Assembly: GCA_019096065.1 (NCBI GenBank)
Contig: JAGUCH010000001.1
Location: forward strand, 7,316,001-7,380,000
From: Paracyclopina nana
Taxonomy: Eukaryota > Arthropoda > Copepoda > Cyclopoida > Cyclopettidae
Direction: 5' to 3'
Length of the DNA stretch: 64,000 nucleotides
In this document: piece after piece, positions 12,010 through 24,960 of the stretch
Layout of the letters: each line of letters starts with the position of its first letter
How positions within the stretch are numbered: position 1 is the stretch's first letter
Position numbers and translations under genes: made by a program
Notes under the pieces: generated by a model
The model's database searches: none
Told to the model about the DNA's origin: nothing
The model's input: only the letters and a program-made list of their open reading frames with translations

Positions 12010-12141
12010 CTTTTGGCTTCTGCTTTGAGAAATGTAAACAAAAATACTATAACCATGCGCAATTTCGAAACTTTTTAAGCTGTTTCCATTGTTCTCTTTT
12101 ACGTAACGGACACCCACAAAATGAGCCCAAGAACCAAGCAT

Positions 12142-12705
12142 CTTATGAAATAAATGAAACTTCCAGCCATCAGCTCATTTTTTATTTGCCCAGTTTTAAA
12201 GTCAAGTAAAAGATATCTTTGACTGTACATTAATAAGAAATATTTAAAATCATCTTTTAAAGATGAAAACATCAACCATTGATTGGTACAACTGGGCCAC
12301 CTGGTTGACGTCACAGAGAGCCCACCGGTACTAGGGCTGATTAAACTATTTAATCTTGTCCCTCACATGTGAAGACTGGTTCTTCTCTATTGCGTGTAAT
12401 ATGAATCTCGTCACTTCTGAAAATACCAGACGTTGTTTTATCCAGCCAATCATTCACGTTGCTATATTTTTTCTGCAATTTTTGTACCTTTAGGAGTTCC
12501 TACTTACTGACCCTAAGTCAACCTGGTCCCTTCTCTCTCAAATTTCCGAGCTCCTCAGGTGACATCCTTTTTTGCCCAACATCATCAACAGCGCTTTATA
12601 ACTTTAGTTTCGCAAAGCTTATTATCATGTTTTTGGCCGAATGAAATACTTTACAAACAATGGAGAGCCATTTACGCGAACGATTAACGCAACTTGTTTC
12701 TTCAG
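12142..12705. other. Intergenic / 5' region between SAMTOR and RhoGEF
   Basis: This stretch separates the divergent SAMTOR and RhoGEF genes. The first coding exon of the RhoGEF should lie here or further upstream, but no exon with an in-frame ATG and a phase-0 donor is convincing. An open frame at 12459-12644 has no splice support. Confidence 0.4.
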
Positions 12706-15700
12706 GTGACTATTAATTTATTCGCCAAATGGGAGGAAGAACATTCGAAAGTCTTTATTTCAGACGAGGCTCCAGACACTGGAGACGACAGCGATGAAGA
12801 CCTTGTCACCAACTATTTGGCTGGCAACGGGCCGAATCTGAGTAACAACTGCAGCGATAACCTGGTACCTACGATTCATATCACACCTCAATCGCCTAAT
12901 GGAAATCATGTGCTCGGTGAGTATCAACTGAAATTCGACTCTGTTCGTTTTTATGGGGCTCAATTTGTTGGATACGCAACATTGTGCGCCTTTCCTGATG
13001 TGCATAGCACTAAACGCTCCCATTTTAGAGGACAACTTGCTCCAATTGTCTCGCATTCAAGAGCGAATTCAAGAGATGCGCCTTGCCAACGCAAATTTGA
13101 CCCACTTGGATGTCAACGCCTCAAAATCCAGACTTTCGAACTCGTGCCCATCTTTGACTGAGCCGAAGGAACAAAATGTCGTGGATGACAACAACCAATC
13201 CACGGACACGAACAGTGGCAACAATAACTCCAATAATCGCGCATACTCCAAATCGCAGTCTGCTGGAGCCCCCAGATCACGAAAGTCGAGGCAGCAACAG
13301 GGCAACCGACATAGAAGCCTTTCCATGTCGAGCGGAGACAGCGATGAAGATGTCGTTGATGGGACAGCATCTGCAAAAATTAGACAGAGGTCCGCATCCA
13401 CGGCTCCTAAAGAGCCTTCCTATCACCCAAGTGCCACTACCACTCCTCCGACTTTCAAAGAACCAAGATACTACCAAGGCAATAGGTACATAATCAATGT
13501 ATTTTGGTTTAATACAACCGTTATGAAATGTTGATACGAGTCAAACTACAAGCTGCCGACATTTTGGGGCCCTTCTTGCGCGAAACATTACAAAAGCTAC
13601 ATATGGCAGCAGCTCCATAATATACCTTACTTTTCACTGATCGTCATTTTCAGGCACAAAAGTCCGCATCTGTTGGCTCAATTTCCATCTCTCCATAAGT
13701 CTGCATCCACTCCGTCGATCGTGGTAGATCAACACAAGAGCAATACTGGCAAGAAGCACAAGTAAGTTCAAAGTCTTCCTCAGCTTTCTCCCTAAAGCAT
13801 GACCTATTTGAGTGAATTTTCTTTTTGATATAGGCGTCGTGATCTTCCAGAGCCTACGCATGTATTTTTGCAACGCTTAATTGCGGAGCACGAGTGAGTC
13901 CATTTAGAGTTTATTTTCTAGTTCTTGCTACTTTTTTCATCATCATGATCGTGATGATCATTTTAGTGTAAACTTTAGACTAGGATAGTAGCAACATCAT
14001 GAGCACTTGGCCTAGACATCATCCTGTTCGCCGATTTCACGATTTTACCAGGTAGTTTATTGCTTCAACATACTACGCATTTCTCATGTAAGAAAGCTAT
14101 CAAAAAGCTTAAAGCAATCGGAGACAATTATGGAACAAAGCGCATCATTTTCTTTATCAGCTAATTAGTAACATTAATCAAGCAAACTTGATCACACAAT
14201 AAGCATGATGCTGATGATGAAAAAAGTGTCTTTTGTTTGTTGCCTGCTTGCTCCCTAATTAACTTTTATGTATCCTCGCACCTTTCATTTGATAACTAGA
14301 TGGGCTCGACCGAGTGGCTCAGAGTCGGATTCAGAAGATGAGCGCATTCAAGCTGTTCAAGGCCAGCCAACGGTAGCTACGAGATCTGCGAGCTACGTTA
14401 CAGCTGGAACCGTAGGTCATCCAGTTCACACAGGGCCTCCAGCCTCGATAGTCACTAGCCAAAGGATACGTACTCATCCTTTGGCAGCTCACCACAACAG
14501 CACCCCATCGCCACAGCTGTCTCTTGCAGAATTTCTCCAAGACGAGTAAATCTTAATGTTCTCACCTTATCTCTCTTGATGTGCTACCGCTCGCGGTTTT
14601 ATGCTTCTGTTAAAGTCGTGGTTTGAATTTCAGCCCAGAGGACGACGACTCTCGCAAACGTCGCCGAAAGAAAGAACGATCCAGCCTCTTTTTTCGTAAA
14701 AAGAAAGACAAGGCTCCTGGAGTCGGTGGGGTGACCGGCTCGGCAAATAGTGGCAGTAACCCGAAACTCGCTGGACCTCCTTCCATTCATCTATTTGATC
14801 CGCAGCAAGTACGACATGCAGCCCCGTATTTTATTTAGTATCGAGTACGCTGCAATGTAGTCTATTCATTGCAGCTTTATCATCAGCAAAAAGTAGGCCT
14901 TTCCAAGGTCTCTTCAGCGACCAACATAAAGAGCAACAACAACCAAGCCAAATTGTCTCACCACAGCCAAAGCATGAGCAGCCTGAGAAAGCCATCGATT
15001 TCAGGGCCTGGAATGGTTCATCCGATGACAGCTCCTCCGACGTCAAACTCAAACTTCTACTTGCCCTCTAAAGGATCATCTGGAGAATATGGGTAAGAAT
15101 TATTGCGTTCATTGAGTTGAGAGAGGGCTATTCACCGCAAACTACTAGCTTACTAATCTTTGCTCTGGCGTCATAACAGATAATCTGCCTATATCAAAGA
15201 TTTGCTATTCAAGGCTCGCCGTTACTTTGTGTTGCTATAAGATCTAACGAGATCTTGCTGTAATAAGCATAAAACATGTGTTAAAAGCCCTTAAGAGGAT
15301 CCGTCCTACTATTAAAAACCAATATGACTAATAGCTATGACCTGGTCCTTCAACATCTCTTTGTACATACTTCCCCCACACACCTTGTGAACCAAACGAT
15401 CGAGCAAACTTAGTTAATTCTATGATCCAGTTGCATCCATCTTGATCATCACCAACAAAAAAATCCCAGCAGAAGAAATTCCATTGCTCGAAGGGACCAC
15501 GCACAAACCCGTTGGCGAAGGGTTGGGTGCAGATTGGGCGTAATGTAAGACCCAATTAAGCGGAAACATGTTTCTTCTGTTGTTGAGACGATTCAAAATA
15601 GAGACTTATGTTTTTCTCCAATGTTTTGTCATATTAACGTTCAGGTTGATCATTTTTTATTATTATTCGGTTCGTTATTTTTCTATTTTTGCTTGAATCC

Positions 15701-18700
15701 TTGGCGAGAAATTTATTTGGATGTTTCAACTTTGCCTGCATTTATCATTCCATATTTTAGAACCCATATCCCTTCATAGAACTTTAAAAACTAATTATAT
15801 TTTAAAGTATTTGCATGAATTGGTTTAATCGGACTGTCTCACCCATTATGGATTATGCAAGTCAAATAAGCATCAGTGTTGCAACATAAGTTGAATTTTA
15901 CCTTCATTTATGTAGCGAAGTACCTTATTCACTCCGCTTTTAGCTTTATAAAAAAAACCGATCCTTATTTGAGTGAGACAATTCGCATTTATCGGTTGAA
16001 TCTTGTGTATGCTTCATACCATGGGCTTAAAATCGTTAAACCATTTGTCAATGTTAAATGAGTTTCTATCAAATTAGTGCAGTTTCTAAATTACTGCATA
16101 CATTTTTCAGAAAAAATTACGAGGACAAAGACGATTACGGCCACGAGGACACAGCTGGGTAAAGATTAAAGAAACCGCATAAATTCTCAAATATTTAGAA
16201 TTTGTTATGTTCAGGTTATTGGAAAGTGAATTCATACCAGGTGAAGAATTCTCTGAAGGAGGTGGACCCGCTGCCATAAGAGACTTGGAAACCCCTAGGC
16301 ATTTAAGGATAGAAGAAGACGAGCCAGAAACTTGGACTCAAACTGTGACATCGAAAACAACTTTGAATTTGACCCCTTCGGAGATCAAAAGACAAGAGCA
16401 TATTTACGAGTTCATCCTAACTGAAAGCAATCATTGCCAAGTCCTCAAAGTGATTGAGAAAATCTTTGCTGAGGGTATGATCAAGTACCTTTCCCTACCC
16501 AAAGATATGGTGGATAGGCTATTTCCCTGTCTTGACAACCTGTTGGATTTGCACCTGAGCTTCCTTGACGAGTTAAGGACAAGGCAAAATCAGTCGCCCG
16601 TCGTGGAAAGTATCGCTGACATTCTTCACAGCCAGTTCTCCGGTCCCCGCGGAAGTTTATGGCGCGAGGCGTATGGCTCATTCTGTGCGGGCCACGCTGA
16701 GGCAGTTGCCGTTTTTAAAGACCTCATGAAAAGTGATCGCAGATTCCAACAGTTCGTGAGGCAATGCTCAGAGAACCCTCTGCTCAAGAAAAAAGGCGTC
16801 CCGGAGTGTTTATTGTTTGTAACAACCCGAATAACTAAGTATCCACTCTTGATTGAACCACTTGCAAAAGCAGCAGCACGAGAGGGCAGGCCAGCAGAGT
16901 TGGAACTATTGCGGCAAGCCAACCTTTTTGTTAAAGAGATTCTGCGCGATGTCAATGCCAGAGTGGCAGAAAAAGAGCGAAAAGGAAGATTGTTTGAGAT
17001 CTACAACAGAGTTGACCCCAAGTCAACGCTCATGTACAATGGGCGCAAGTTTAAGAAGAGCGACATTTTGTTGGCAGATCGACGACTACTATTTGAAGGA
17101 GTGGCCACTCTTCAGCAAACTCGTAATAGGAACCTGCAGGTCAATGTCATTTTGCTGTCGGATATCTTGTTCTTCTTGCACGAGAACAACCAAAAATTCT
17201 ACTTCATTTCTCCCGAAGGAAAGGTGAGGTATCTCACTAGCCCTAAGAATTGGTTGGTTAAGATTATCTTTTCTTTCAGCCAAGCATTGTTCCCGTTAGG
17301 ACACTGATAGCTAGAGAAAGGTCTGGAGGATCGACCAAGGCCCTAAACATTTTGTCGACGGTTGGGTACGAAGAAGAACCGGAAGTATTTGAACTGGAAA
17401 TCATGCAGCCATCAACAAGAGATGATTGGATATCCGGCATCAGAGAGGCTGTGGACATGGCTACTCCCGGATCAGACTCTGATCCTGACCACGTTGAGCA
17501 AGAAAATGTGTTGAGGAAAGCTGTGGATAACAAGTACTTACGATTGAGAAGGCTGACAGCTGAACTAAGATCCAAGGACATCGACTTATCGCATGTACTC
17601 GAGTCCAAGATGAAGATCATGACTGAGATCTTGGAAATTGTTCACGGTGACAAGTTCCAGAAGCCCATTCCTGCTAAGTTAGACTACACAAGCCTCGTGA
17701 GAGAGAAGAAAGTATCATCGACTTCGAGCCAGTCCATGCTGTCTCAAGAGCAGCTTTTGTCAACACTTCAAGTATATAAGATTGAAATTACGCAGCTTCC
17801 TTAGGCTCATAATTTTTCTTTTCAGGAGTCTTGTCGTCTGGCCAGCTCTATATATTCATCGGTGACTAATTTGTCCAGATCAGTCTCCTCTGCTGGAGAG
17901 AGACACTCTAATGTCTATTCATCGCCATCTTTGCCAAGGAGAGCAGAGACTTTTAGCGGATTCGACAAGGAAAATCAGCTGCAGAGCAAAAAGATCAAGG
18001 AAATCGATATATGTGACGGCGGAGAAAAAGAAATCGTTGTCAGTGCTGGCCCTAGTGTTGGTCACGATTTGCCTGGCCCACAGCCTCTTCTTATGACCCT
18101 GGATCCTGAGCAGCAACAGGCTGCCGTTCAACTCACACATCACCTCAACAACCTCATGTGCATGGTTTCCGAGCATTTCACTACCCTCGAAAGGTAAATT
18201 TTCTTAATTCTTTGTATTATAAGGAAATACTGCAATTTTTCTATCAGTGTGAGAGCTGAGCTGTCTGAAATAAGGGAAAAAGCCAGCATATCAGGTGGAA
18301 GGTACAAGCAGAATCAGCGATTCGAGGAAATGAGACGCCTCCAAGACACTTTGGCTCGCGAGCAGAAAGAATGGGCAACTAAGAAGGAACTTCTTGATCA
18401 GGAGATCGAAAGCAAAAAAGTTGAAATGCAAAAGTATCAAGTACGTATTTCCTACATTAAATGTGATCTTCTGTGATAATGCTTATGTTTCCCCATAGTC
18501 CGAGATAGACAGAGGTCTGAAAGATGTCAAAGATCAACGTGAGCAGCTATACAGAAAATTGGAGGTTCTTCGTGGCCAAGGCATCGAGCTTGGCCCAAAC
18601 TTGTCTGTCTTAAAAACCGACCCAGGTAGCAAGGGACACCAGTCGACAGCAGATCTGATGATTTATTCAGAATCTTCCCCTATTCCTGCATCCTCCCCGC

Positions 18701-19347
18701 AATCTTTATCTTCCTCGCTTTTAGCATCAGGCCCAGGCTCTGGTATTAGAAAGTCTTCTTCCTTGACTAGCTCCAGTCATGGCAGCCTCACTCCAGCTAA
18801 CAACCTTGCTACTGGAGGCAGTCTAAAAAAGGAGTCATTTGCTAACTTGCACTTAATGAGTGCTACCAACGAGTCAAAAATGGCTAAGGAAGAGATCAAG
18901 CAGCAGATACCCGGAAAACTTATCAGTTTATCCAAAGAGCTGTCTAAGCCATCGAAAAAATCTACATCCAGCTTGGCCGTTAGCTCGTCCTCTCAATCTT
19001 CGTCGACCAAAGGGATAAGCAATCTAGCCAAGCCAGAGGCTGTTCAACAGTTGCTTCCATTCAAGCTAAGTGAAAGCGACAGCAAATCAGGAAGCAGTCG
19101 GTACCCAACTCAACAGTATTTGCAGCAGCAGCTACAGCAGCAATCCCTTGGAAGAGGTGCTGTGGGTCCCCAGGGCTCGCCCTCTTCAATGACAAACACT
19201 GGATCCCTCAGGTACTCGAACAACACGTTACCCAAACAACATCAACACGGTACTGTACATCACCACCACAAAGTCTATGGAGGTCAAACCAACGCTGCAA
19301 ATTCTGAGACCGGTGCCAGTGATGATGACAAAGTCATCTACTTTTAG
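12706..19347 (+). CDS. RhoGEF of the ARHGEF18/AKAP13/Cysts group (5' end missing)
   Basis: Thirteen exons keep frame: 12706-12916, 13029-13485, 13654-13761, 13834-13893, 14300-14545, 14634-14808, 14875-15092, 16111-16158, 16215-17223, 17280-17771, 17826-18193, 18248-18440 and 18499-19347. They encode 1477 residues without the N terminus. The DH domain spans about 570-780 (EHIYEFILTES, CLLFVTTRITKYPLLIEPL) and is followed by the PH domain to about 905 (LQVNVILLSDILFFL, RDDWISGIREAV). This activates Rho-family GTPases, in this group mainly RhoA at junctions and cortex. A coiled coil follows near 1130-1200 (EMRRLQDTLAREQKEW). The flanks are Ser/Asn/Gln-rich and disordered, with a polybasic patch RKRRRKKERSS before DH. 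No C1 zinc finger is visible. The last exon is a low-complexity tail ending DDDKVIYF. Confidence 0.9.
15093..16110 (+). other. Long intron of the RhoGEF gene
   Basis: This 1.0-kb intron is far longer than its neighbours (about 55-400 nt). I see no embedded gene. The open frames at 15328-15555 and 15876-16061 lack support. Confidence 0.6.
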
Positions 19348-19501
19348 TGTGATGATCAAGTACAATATCATTGTGTGACTTTGTATGCATTTCTACCATG
19401 ATATACTAAGAAATTCCGTTATTAGTAACCTAACTCTGATTTGGATGACATTTAAAATAATTAATTACGTTAAGATGTCTTCAAGCACAATATAGAAAGG
19501 C

Positions 19502-19507
19502 AATAAA
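19502..19507 (+). terminator. Polyadenylation signal AATAAA for the RhoGEF gene
   Basis: A canonical AATAAA lies 155 nt after the RhoGEF stop codon, in AT-rich sequence. Its position fits a 3' end there. Confidence 0.5.
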
Positions 19508-20033
19508 TAGATATCCAACACACCTAAAATATTATATATCTTGAATACGCGCATCGTACATCATCCGATATTGAGGGGAAAAAATTTAAAAGCTTTTAGC
19601 CACACATTATTTCTTTAATTTTTGGCCTATAGTTTTCCTTCTGCGCACAGCTAGGCTGTTTTTTTTAAAAGATGGACTTGCTGGTCGTTTATAAATATTG
19701 TAAGCCACTTGTGCATATGTTTACGGTTGCAGCGATTTTTCCATGACCCCACTTATTCTTATTCCTCACTGCCTAGCGAAGCTTAATTATATTGCACCAA
19801 AGAACTTATTTTTTAGATTCACTAAGCACTGAAATTGCGCTTCAATGTTTGTATAAAAATCAGGCCATCGCTACAATCGCGGCTTGCTTAATAAAAATTT
19901 CACGCATTACAGCTACCTCATATTAGATATTGGGTTTATTTCTCAGTCTCTGTTTGGAGAAAGCCGAAGTAGCTTCTGTACTTTTGCTTCGTCAAGAGCT
20001 CTTTCTAATGCCACTGATTAATAACAGAATACA

Positions 20034-22651
20034 ATGGATGCGTTTTACTACAAGGATAGAAAAAACCACTTGACTAATCAATCCACTCAAGAACGAAAAC
20101 ATTATGACGATGGCGGCAGATCTAACAATGAAAAGGAATGGTCGTTTAAACCCATAAAATCCATCATGTCTGTATCATGTTTGGAAAGAATGAGCTACAA
20201 TTCTCTCCATTCTGAAAAATACCGATGGCGACTTAAGGCAATATTGGTTTTGTCTGGATTGATTGGAACAATTATCGTGGTTGTGAACCACTTCAGAATT
20301 TGGTCTGAAACGCCCTATTCGGTATTTACTGAGCAAATTCCAATTGAAGATGTTGACTTTCCAGCTATTACAATCTGTCCCATGGATGCGACAGAGTGAG
20401 TGCCCTCTCCTTTTTTGATTGTACTATGAAAAGCTGATTTTCTCGAACATTGACCATCACGAATTCGCACAGGCTATTTACAAAATATTTGTGGAAACAC
20501 ATGTTGCTTGACGTAACACATCATGTTCAAAACGCAAATTTCTGACAGCTTTTTTTACAGATTCGGTTTCGTTGAAAATGAAATCAACACAAATGCTAAA
20601 AACTACTACAAAATACCATTCAGCGAAGCCTTCGTCGAAATTTTGCTCTTGCTGAGAAACTTGACGGAAGTTGATGAAAGCAGCTGTCTCCTTCGCATAT
20701 GTGACGACAAAGTAGAAGAAACTGCTTGCTCAAATACTGAGGCATTTGAGGGATTCATGAATGACGCAAGCTATGCAGAATCTTACGGAAAATTCATTTT
20801 TAAAAAAATCAGCCAGACAGCCGAAAAAATATTCGAAGGCTATGAATTTGATTCACAATACAGTACAGAGGACATTGATGTAAGCCCCTCACAAAACTGC
20901 CAAAAAATGGTGACAGATTTTACTTTTTTTGAGAATGTCGATCGATTTTTTCCGTCTGCCTTCGCCGGAGAATCCTTCAAACTTGGCAGCCTTCTACGAT
21001 TCTTATTTGTACAAAGTGGAATTGATGCCAACATGCAGGGCAACTTTTATAGAAAATACTTGCATGGCTTCACAAAAGGGTGGAGCTTCGAGTATGGTCA
21101 TAGTGTAAATCTGGACGCAATTCCACTTCCAGTCTTGATACGCACTTTAGATGGCAAACCTGACAACGAAAATCGGACCGAAAATCTTGAGGGGATAAAA
21201 TTTTCCCGCGTCCTTTCCAGCGTCTATGTCCAATCTCGTCATCCACCCCATATTTTTGACTTTTTCAAAGGAGACAGAGTCCATCTTGTCAGTGGAGGTG
21301 ACTATATAGCGAAAAATCAGCTTATACAATCATGAAGTTTTTAATTACGCGTAAATAGGAATGATACCGTTTTGCTGGTATGGCAATGAAAATATCAAAT
21401 CATCTGGCATTAAATTAGGACCTTATGGCAACCGCTATTGCCATACCTTTCAGGAGACGTTTAATGAAAACGGACTTTGCTACACTTACAATGCTCGTTA
21501 CTTGAACACAAATGGCATAGGCTTACCCGATTGGAGGACCAAATACTTTGAGGCTAAAAAAGTGGCCGGTATTGGGCCTGATAAAGGGTTACGGTTGATC
21601 ATAGACTCGAGCAAAATTGCTCACAAAGCCAAAAGTAGTCAGCACCTGAGCGGAGGCTTTGATGTGTTCATTGGTGACCCAGGATCTGTAACCCAATACG
21701 CCAGGTATCGAATCTACCCCGATTCAAACGGGGAATACTCTTTTAGAATGCAAAGCTCTAGCATCGAAGCATCAAATGAGGATATCGACAGCTTGAGCAA
21801 GCAAGACAAGGTAATGTGTCAGTTACTACCCAATAAAGTTGCCTATTATGCATCTATCCCATTAGCTATGTTCATCTAGAAATGCGCAGAATTTGAAGTA
21901 TGTACGAGGGTATTATAGCCGCAGCAGCTGTTTGATGGAGTGCATCATAGCTAGAGTATCAGAAGAATGTGGTTGTGCCCCTTGGTTTGTCAATCAAACA
22001 AAGTACCCCATTTGTAATTCAAAGGGCAATCAATGCTATCATGACAAACGTAGTGAGTTCCACGAAGGTGAACAATGCCATTGCCGGCCAGACTGCGTCC
22101 GCCATAACTTTTTTGTCACCATGTCTTTTGTGGAGAGAAAGTTTAGCGAGTCAAAGGGCTACTATTACAACCCTCAAGACAGCTCGGGCATTCTGGCTGA
22201 TTACCTGCTGGACCCTCAACATTTTTTCCAAGATGAAATTGTTCACAATCTAACAAAATTGCTGTACAATTACTCAAATGAGGAATTAGCAGAGAAACGC
22301 TTTGAGGAAGATATAAGCATATTGAATTTCTACTTTGACACTATATACACAACCAAAATCACTAAGACATTGAGGTGGACAATTTGGGATAAGATAGCCA
22401 CCTTGGGAGGATCCCTGTGCTTTTTTATTGGACTATCAATACTCTCTGCGGCTGAGCTGGTTTACTGGTTTCTTTCCTTCGTAATGGCTGTGTTGAAGAA
22501 ATGGTTTCAGAACTCTATGAATCTAGTACTCGATATGGGCACTAAGAATGTAGAAGCAACTGTACCAGTAAGAAGGGAAAGAATGGTTTTTGTGAACAAC
22601 GTTCAGATACATCCGAGAACGCCTTTACCCCAAATGACGGACGTTTCGTAG
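20034..22651 (+). CDS. Degenerin/ENaC (pickpocket-like) sodium channel subunit
   Basis: Exons 20034-20395, 20561-21297, 21359-21810 and 21890-22651 encode 770 residues with all phases matching. TM1 lies near residues 68-90 (AILVLSGLIGTIIVV), followed by the post-TM1 motif FPAITIC. A long Cys-rich extracellular loop contains the family region CLMECIIARVSEECGCAPWF and CHCRPDC. TM2 near 690 carries the pore sequence GGSLCFFIGLSILSAAELVYWF-type: a Gly-Ser stretch, then Gly-Leu-Ser as the GxS selectivity-filter equivalent. These trimeric channels pass Na+ and are gated by peptides, protons or mechanical force; which applies here is unknown. The last intron needs the second AG (CGCAG at 21889), because the nearer TCTAG breaks the frame. 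Confidence 0.95.
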
Positions 22652-22797
22652 TGATGAAGCCATCTACGTTTGCCATCATATAGTGTTCGTTTATTAAAAA
22701 TTATAGTAATTTTTGTAGTATAGTACAATAGACTTGATTTGTTAGTAAAATACTGCAATACAATATAGTGTACCTTAACAGACCAAAATAATCAGTT

Positions 22798-22803
22798 AAT
22801 AAA
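22798..22803 (+). terminator. Polyadenylation signal AATAAA for the DEG/ENaC gene
   Basis: An AATAAA hexamer lies about 147 nt after the channel stop codon in AT-rich sequence, before the convergent minus-strand gene begins to terminate. Confidence 0.45.
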
Positions 22804-23049
22804 AAAAGTAAATGTACAGTGACAAAATAATTAACATATGACGAGACTATCGATGAAATCAATCTAGGCTGCTATTATCACTTAATCATAATAATTCTAT
22901 ATAGATAAGTATGTCAACAACATTTTCAGGGGATCACTTGAAGCAGATGATGATGATGAGTGGGCATTGTGTATCGAGAGCTTTCGCTGCGTCTCATCAA
23001 TAATAAATGGATACTTCTGCAAAAGTCAATGCCAATAAAAGTGTCTTTT

Positions 23050-24596
23050 TTAACGATTGTTCTCAAATATGGTTTGTCCGTTGGCAAATCTGGTACAAGT
23101 ACCAGAGTCAAAATCGACCGCGTCGCGTTTTCTTCTAGATCCTCCGCAGCAGGAATTTTGCATGCATTGGGCAATGCGATCTGTAGCTTTTACAACCTCG
23201 GAGGTGTCATCAATCTGGAAATGCACAGCTATATGCTTTTCATCTCATGAATTCGAACAGTGCAATACCTGAGTGTATCCATACCAGTTATAATCGGGAA
23301 TGAAAGCGGATGGAAAAGAAGACATCGAGGATCCCGAAGCAGCTAGCGTTCCAACGATGGCTTTTTTGAGGAATCTCTGATCACAGTATGAATTGAAATC
23401 TCCAGCATTGGGGCCATTGAGGGGTTCGCTAAAGTCGTAGTCGAACTAAAATTCGTCAAATTACTAGTACACGTTTTGGCCATTTTCAACTTAATTTTTC
23501 TTACTGGACTGAGGATGTCGAGTCCATGGGAGAAAAAATCCTCAGAGGTTTCTGTGTAGTCTGCTTCGGCGGTTTTAAAAGGGCTGTTCACTAGGGCTAT
23601 TGCGAATATGTTTTGTGTTGACCTAGGCATTAGACGCAAACGATGTAAGCAAACTCAATTTTGCCTCTATTAGAGAGCTCACCCTAAACATGTGCTTGTG
23701 GATGTTGCAATGGAAGCCATTTCGCAAGACTCGTCTATCAAATCATTTTCCTCTGGAGTTGTGAAAGTTTTGATGGGTGTTGTATCCATATCTAGCACTG
23801 TTGACATGTCACAACGGCCAACACACTTCCATGAGTCGCATGTCCTGGAAACTTCTTTATAAAGCCTCGCGTATTTGAAATTGCATTTGCCTATTTACCA
23901 TGATGATTTATCATCGAATTCGACCAAATATGCTGGATTAAAGCTTGTTGTGACAGGCAAAGTAAAGGCCAAGATTTTGGTCAAATCCCTTTGGAGTTTC
24001 ATTACAGCAGTTGCCTGAGATGAGTCGTTAATAAACGTGGCTACAGGCACAAGTGAAAGCTTACAGTCGCTTGGTCCGTTCCGATAGGCATTGTCGTGTC
24101 CAGCAGGAATACAGTTCCATTCGAAGTTCCACTACCCGTCCTTGCGTCGGTCGTAATCGCAGTTCGAAAAACTTGAACCATATCAAAAATCTTGAAATCA
24201 AGGCAAAAAATACTGAGCTTGAGTCACTATGCATTTGGATCATACCTTTTCGTATTCCTTTGTTTGCTGTCCTTGCTGGGATTCTGCAAAGCAGGATTCC
24301 CAACAGTCCGAGCTGGATGGTTGGATAGTCATGCAGGAAAGCCAAAATATGTATATGCTTATCCTTGTCGCCCATCTAGAACGAAATACTATGAATCGTC
24401 AAAATAGTAGAGCGAGCTCAGCTTACCTTCCCACCATAGTGGGAAAGGGCCTAGTTGAGTCAATCAGATACAGTGAGTTGGAATTTGGTACCGTGATGTC
24501 AGAACTGAGAAATTCCGTTCCCAAGAGAACGGCATTTCGAAGTACACTTCTGATGGTGACGACCTCGCACCTTGGCTCAACAAACACGACTACAAG
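23050..24596 (-). CDS. Unrecognised multi-exon, probably secreted Cys-containing protein
   Basis: Seven minus-strand exons join with perfect phases: 24246-24375, 24065-24190, 23899-24014, 23683-23844, 23505-23622, 23269-23445 and 23050-23214 (stop TAA). A further 5' exon, about 24427-24596, also fits through a GTAAGC donor. Introns are only 50-60 nt for most junctions. The product has scattered cysteines (SDCWESCFAES, WTCDSWKCVGRCDM, CMQNSCCGG) and near its end a furin-like site SRRKRDAVDF. Other segments are VFRTAITTDARTG and PDYNWYGYTQIDDTSE. I recognise no domain. A hydrophobic run IYIFWLSCM in exon 24246-24375 could be a membrane segment. The true N terminus and signal peptide are unresolved. 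It lies tail to tail with the DEG/ENaC gene and downstream of the TMEM221-like gene on the same strand. Confidence 0.65.
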
Positions 24597-24875
24597 CTAT
24601 CACATGTGGGAGCGAGGCTTTTTCTAGCAAAAAGGCGCAAAATTTTAGTATGCGAGCTGCCTCTCCACACGTCATCAATGTCATACGTCGACTTTGAACT
24701 ACATCCTAGAAAACCTGTCAATCCTGCACATTTTCAGCATCATTTTACCGACATGAGAAATGAGCGATTGCTTGCTAAAATAGGAATTCGGCTCTTGAAT
24801 ACATCTTGCACCTTTCACCAAGGCCTTCAGATAACTGCAAAACTATGACGTAATTGAGAAAAAATAGTCGAAAAG

Positions 24876-24881
24876 TTTATT
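24876..24881 (-). terminator. Polyadenylation signal for the TMEM221-like gene
   Basis: TTTATT on the plus strand reads AATAAA on the minus strand, about 80 nt after the stop codon at 24961. Confidence 0.5.
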
Positions 24882-24960
24882 TTCGAGTTGATTTATAGTA
24901 GAAGGTATAGCTCGGCAACAATTGCAAATTATTATAATAAATGCGCATAGAAATCATCTA

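Noticed and set aside
21298..21358. In-frame stop between DEG/ENaC exons, suggesting a pseudogene
   Set aside because: A 61-nt GT-AG intron removes it and restores the phase exactly, so the channel is intact.
22940..22965. GAT-rich run near the end of the unrecognised gene
   Set aside because: Simple repeat, probably 3' UTR; no regulatory meaning is visible.
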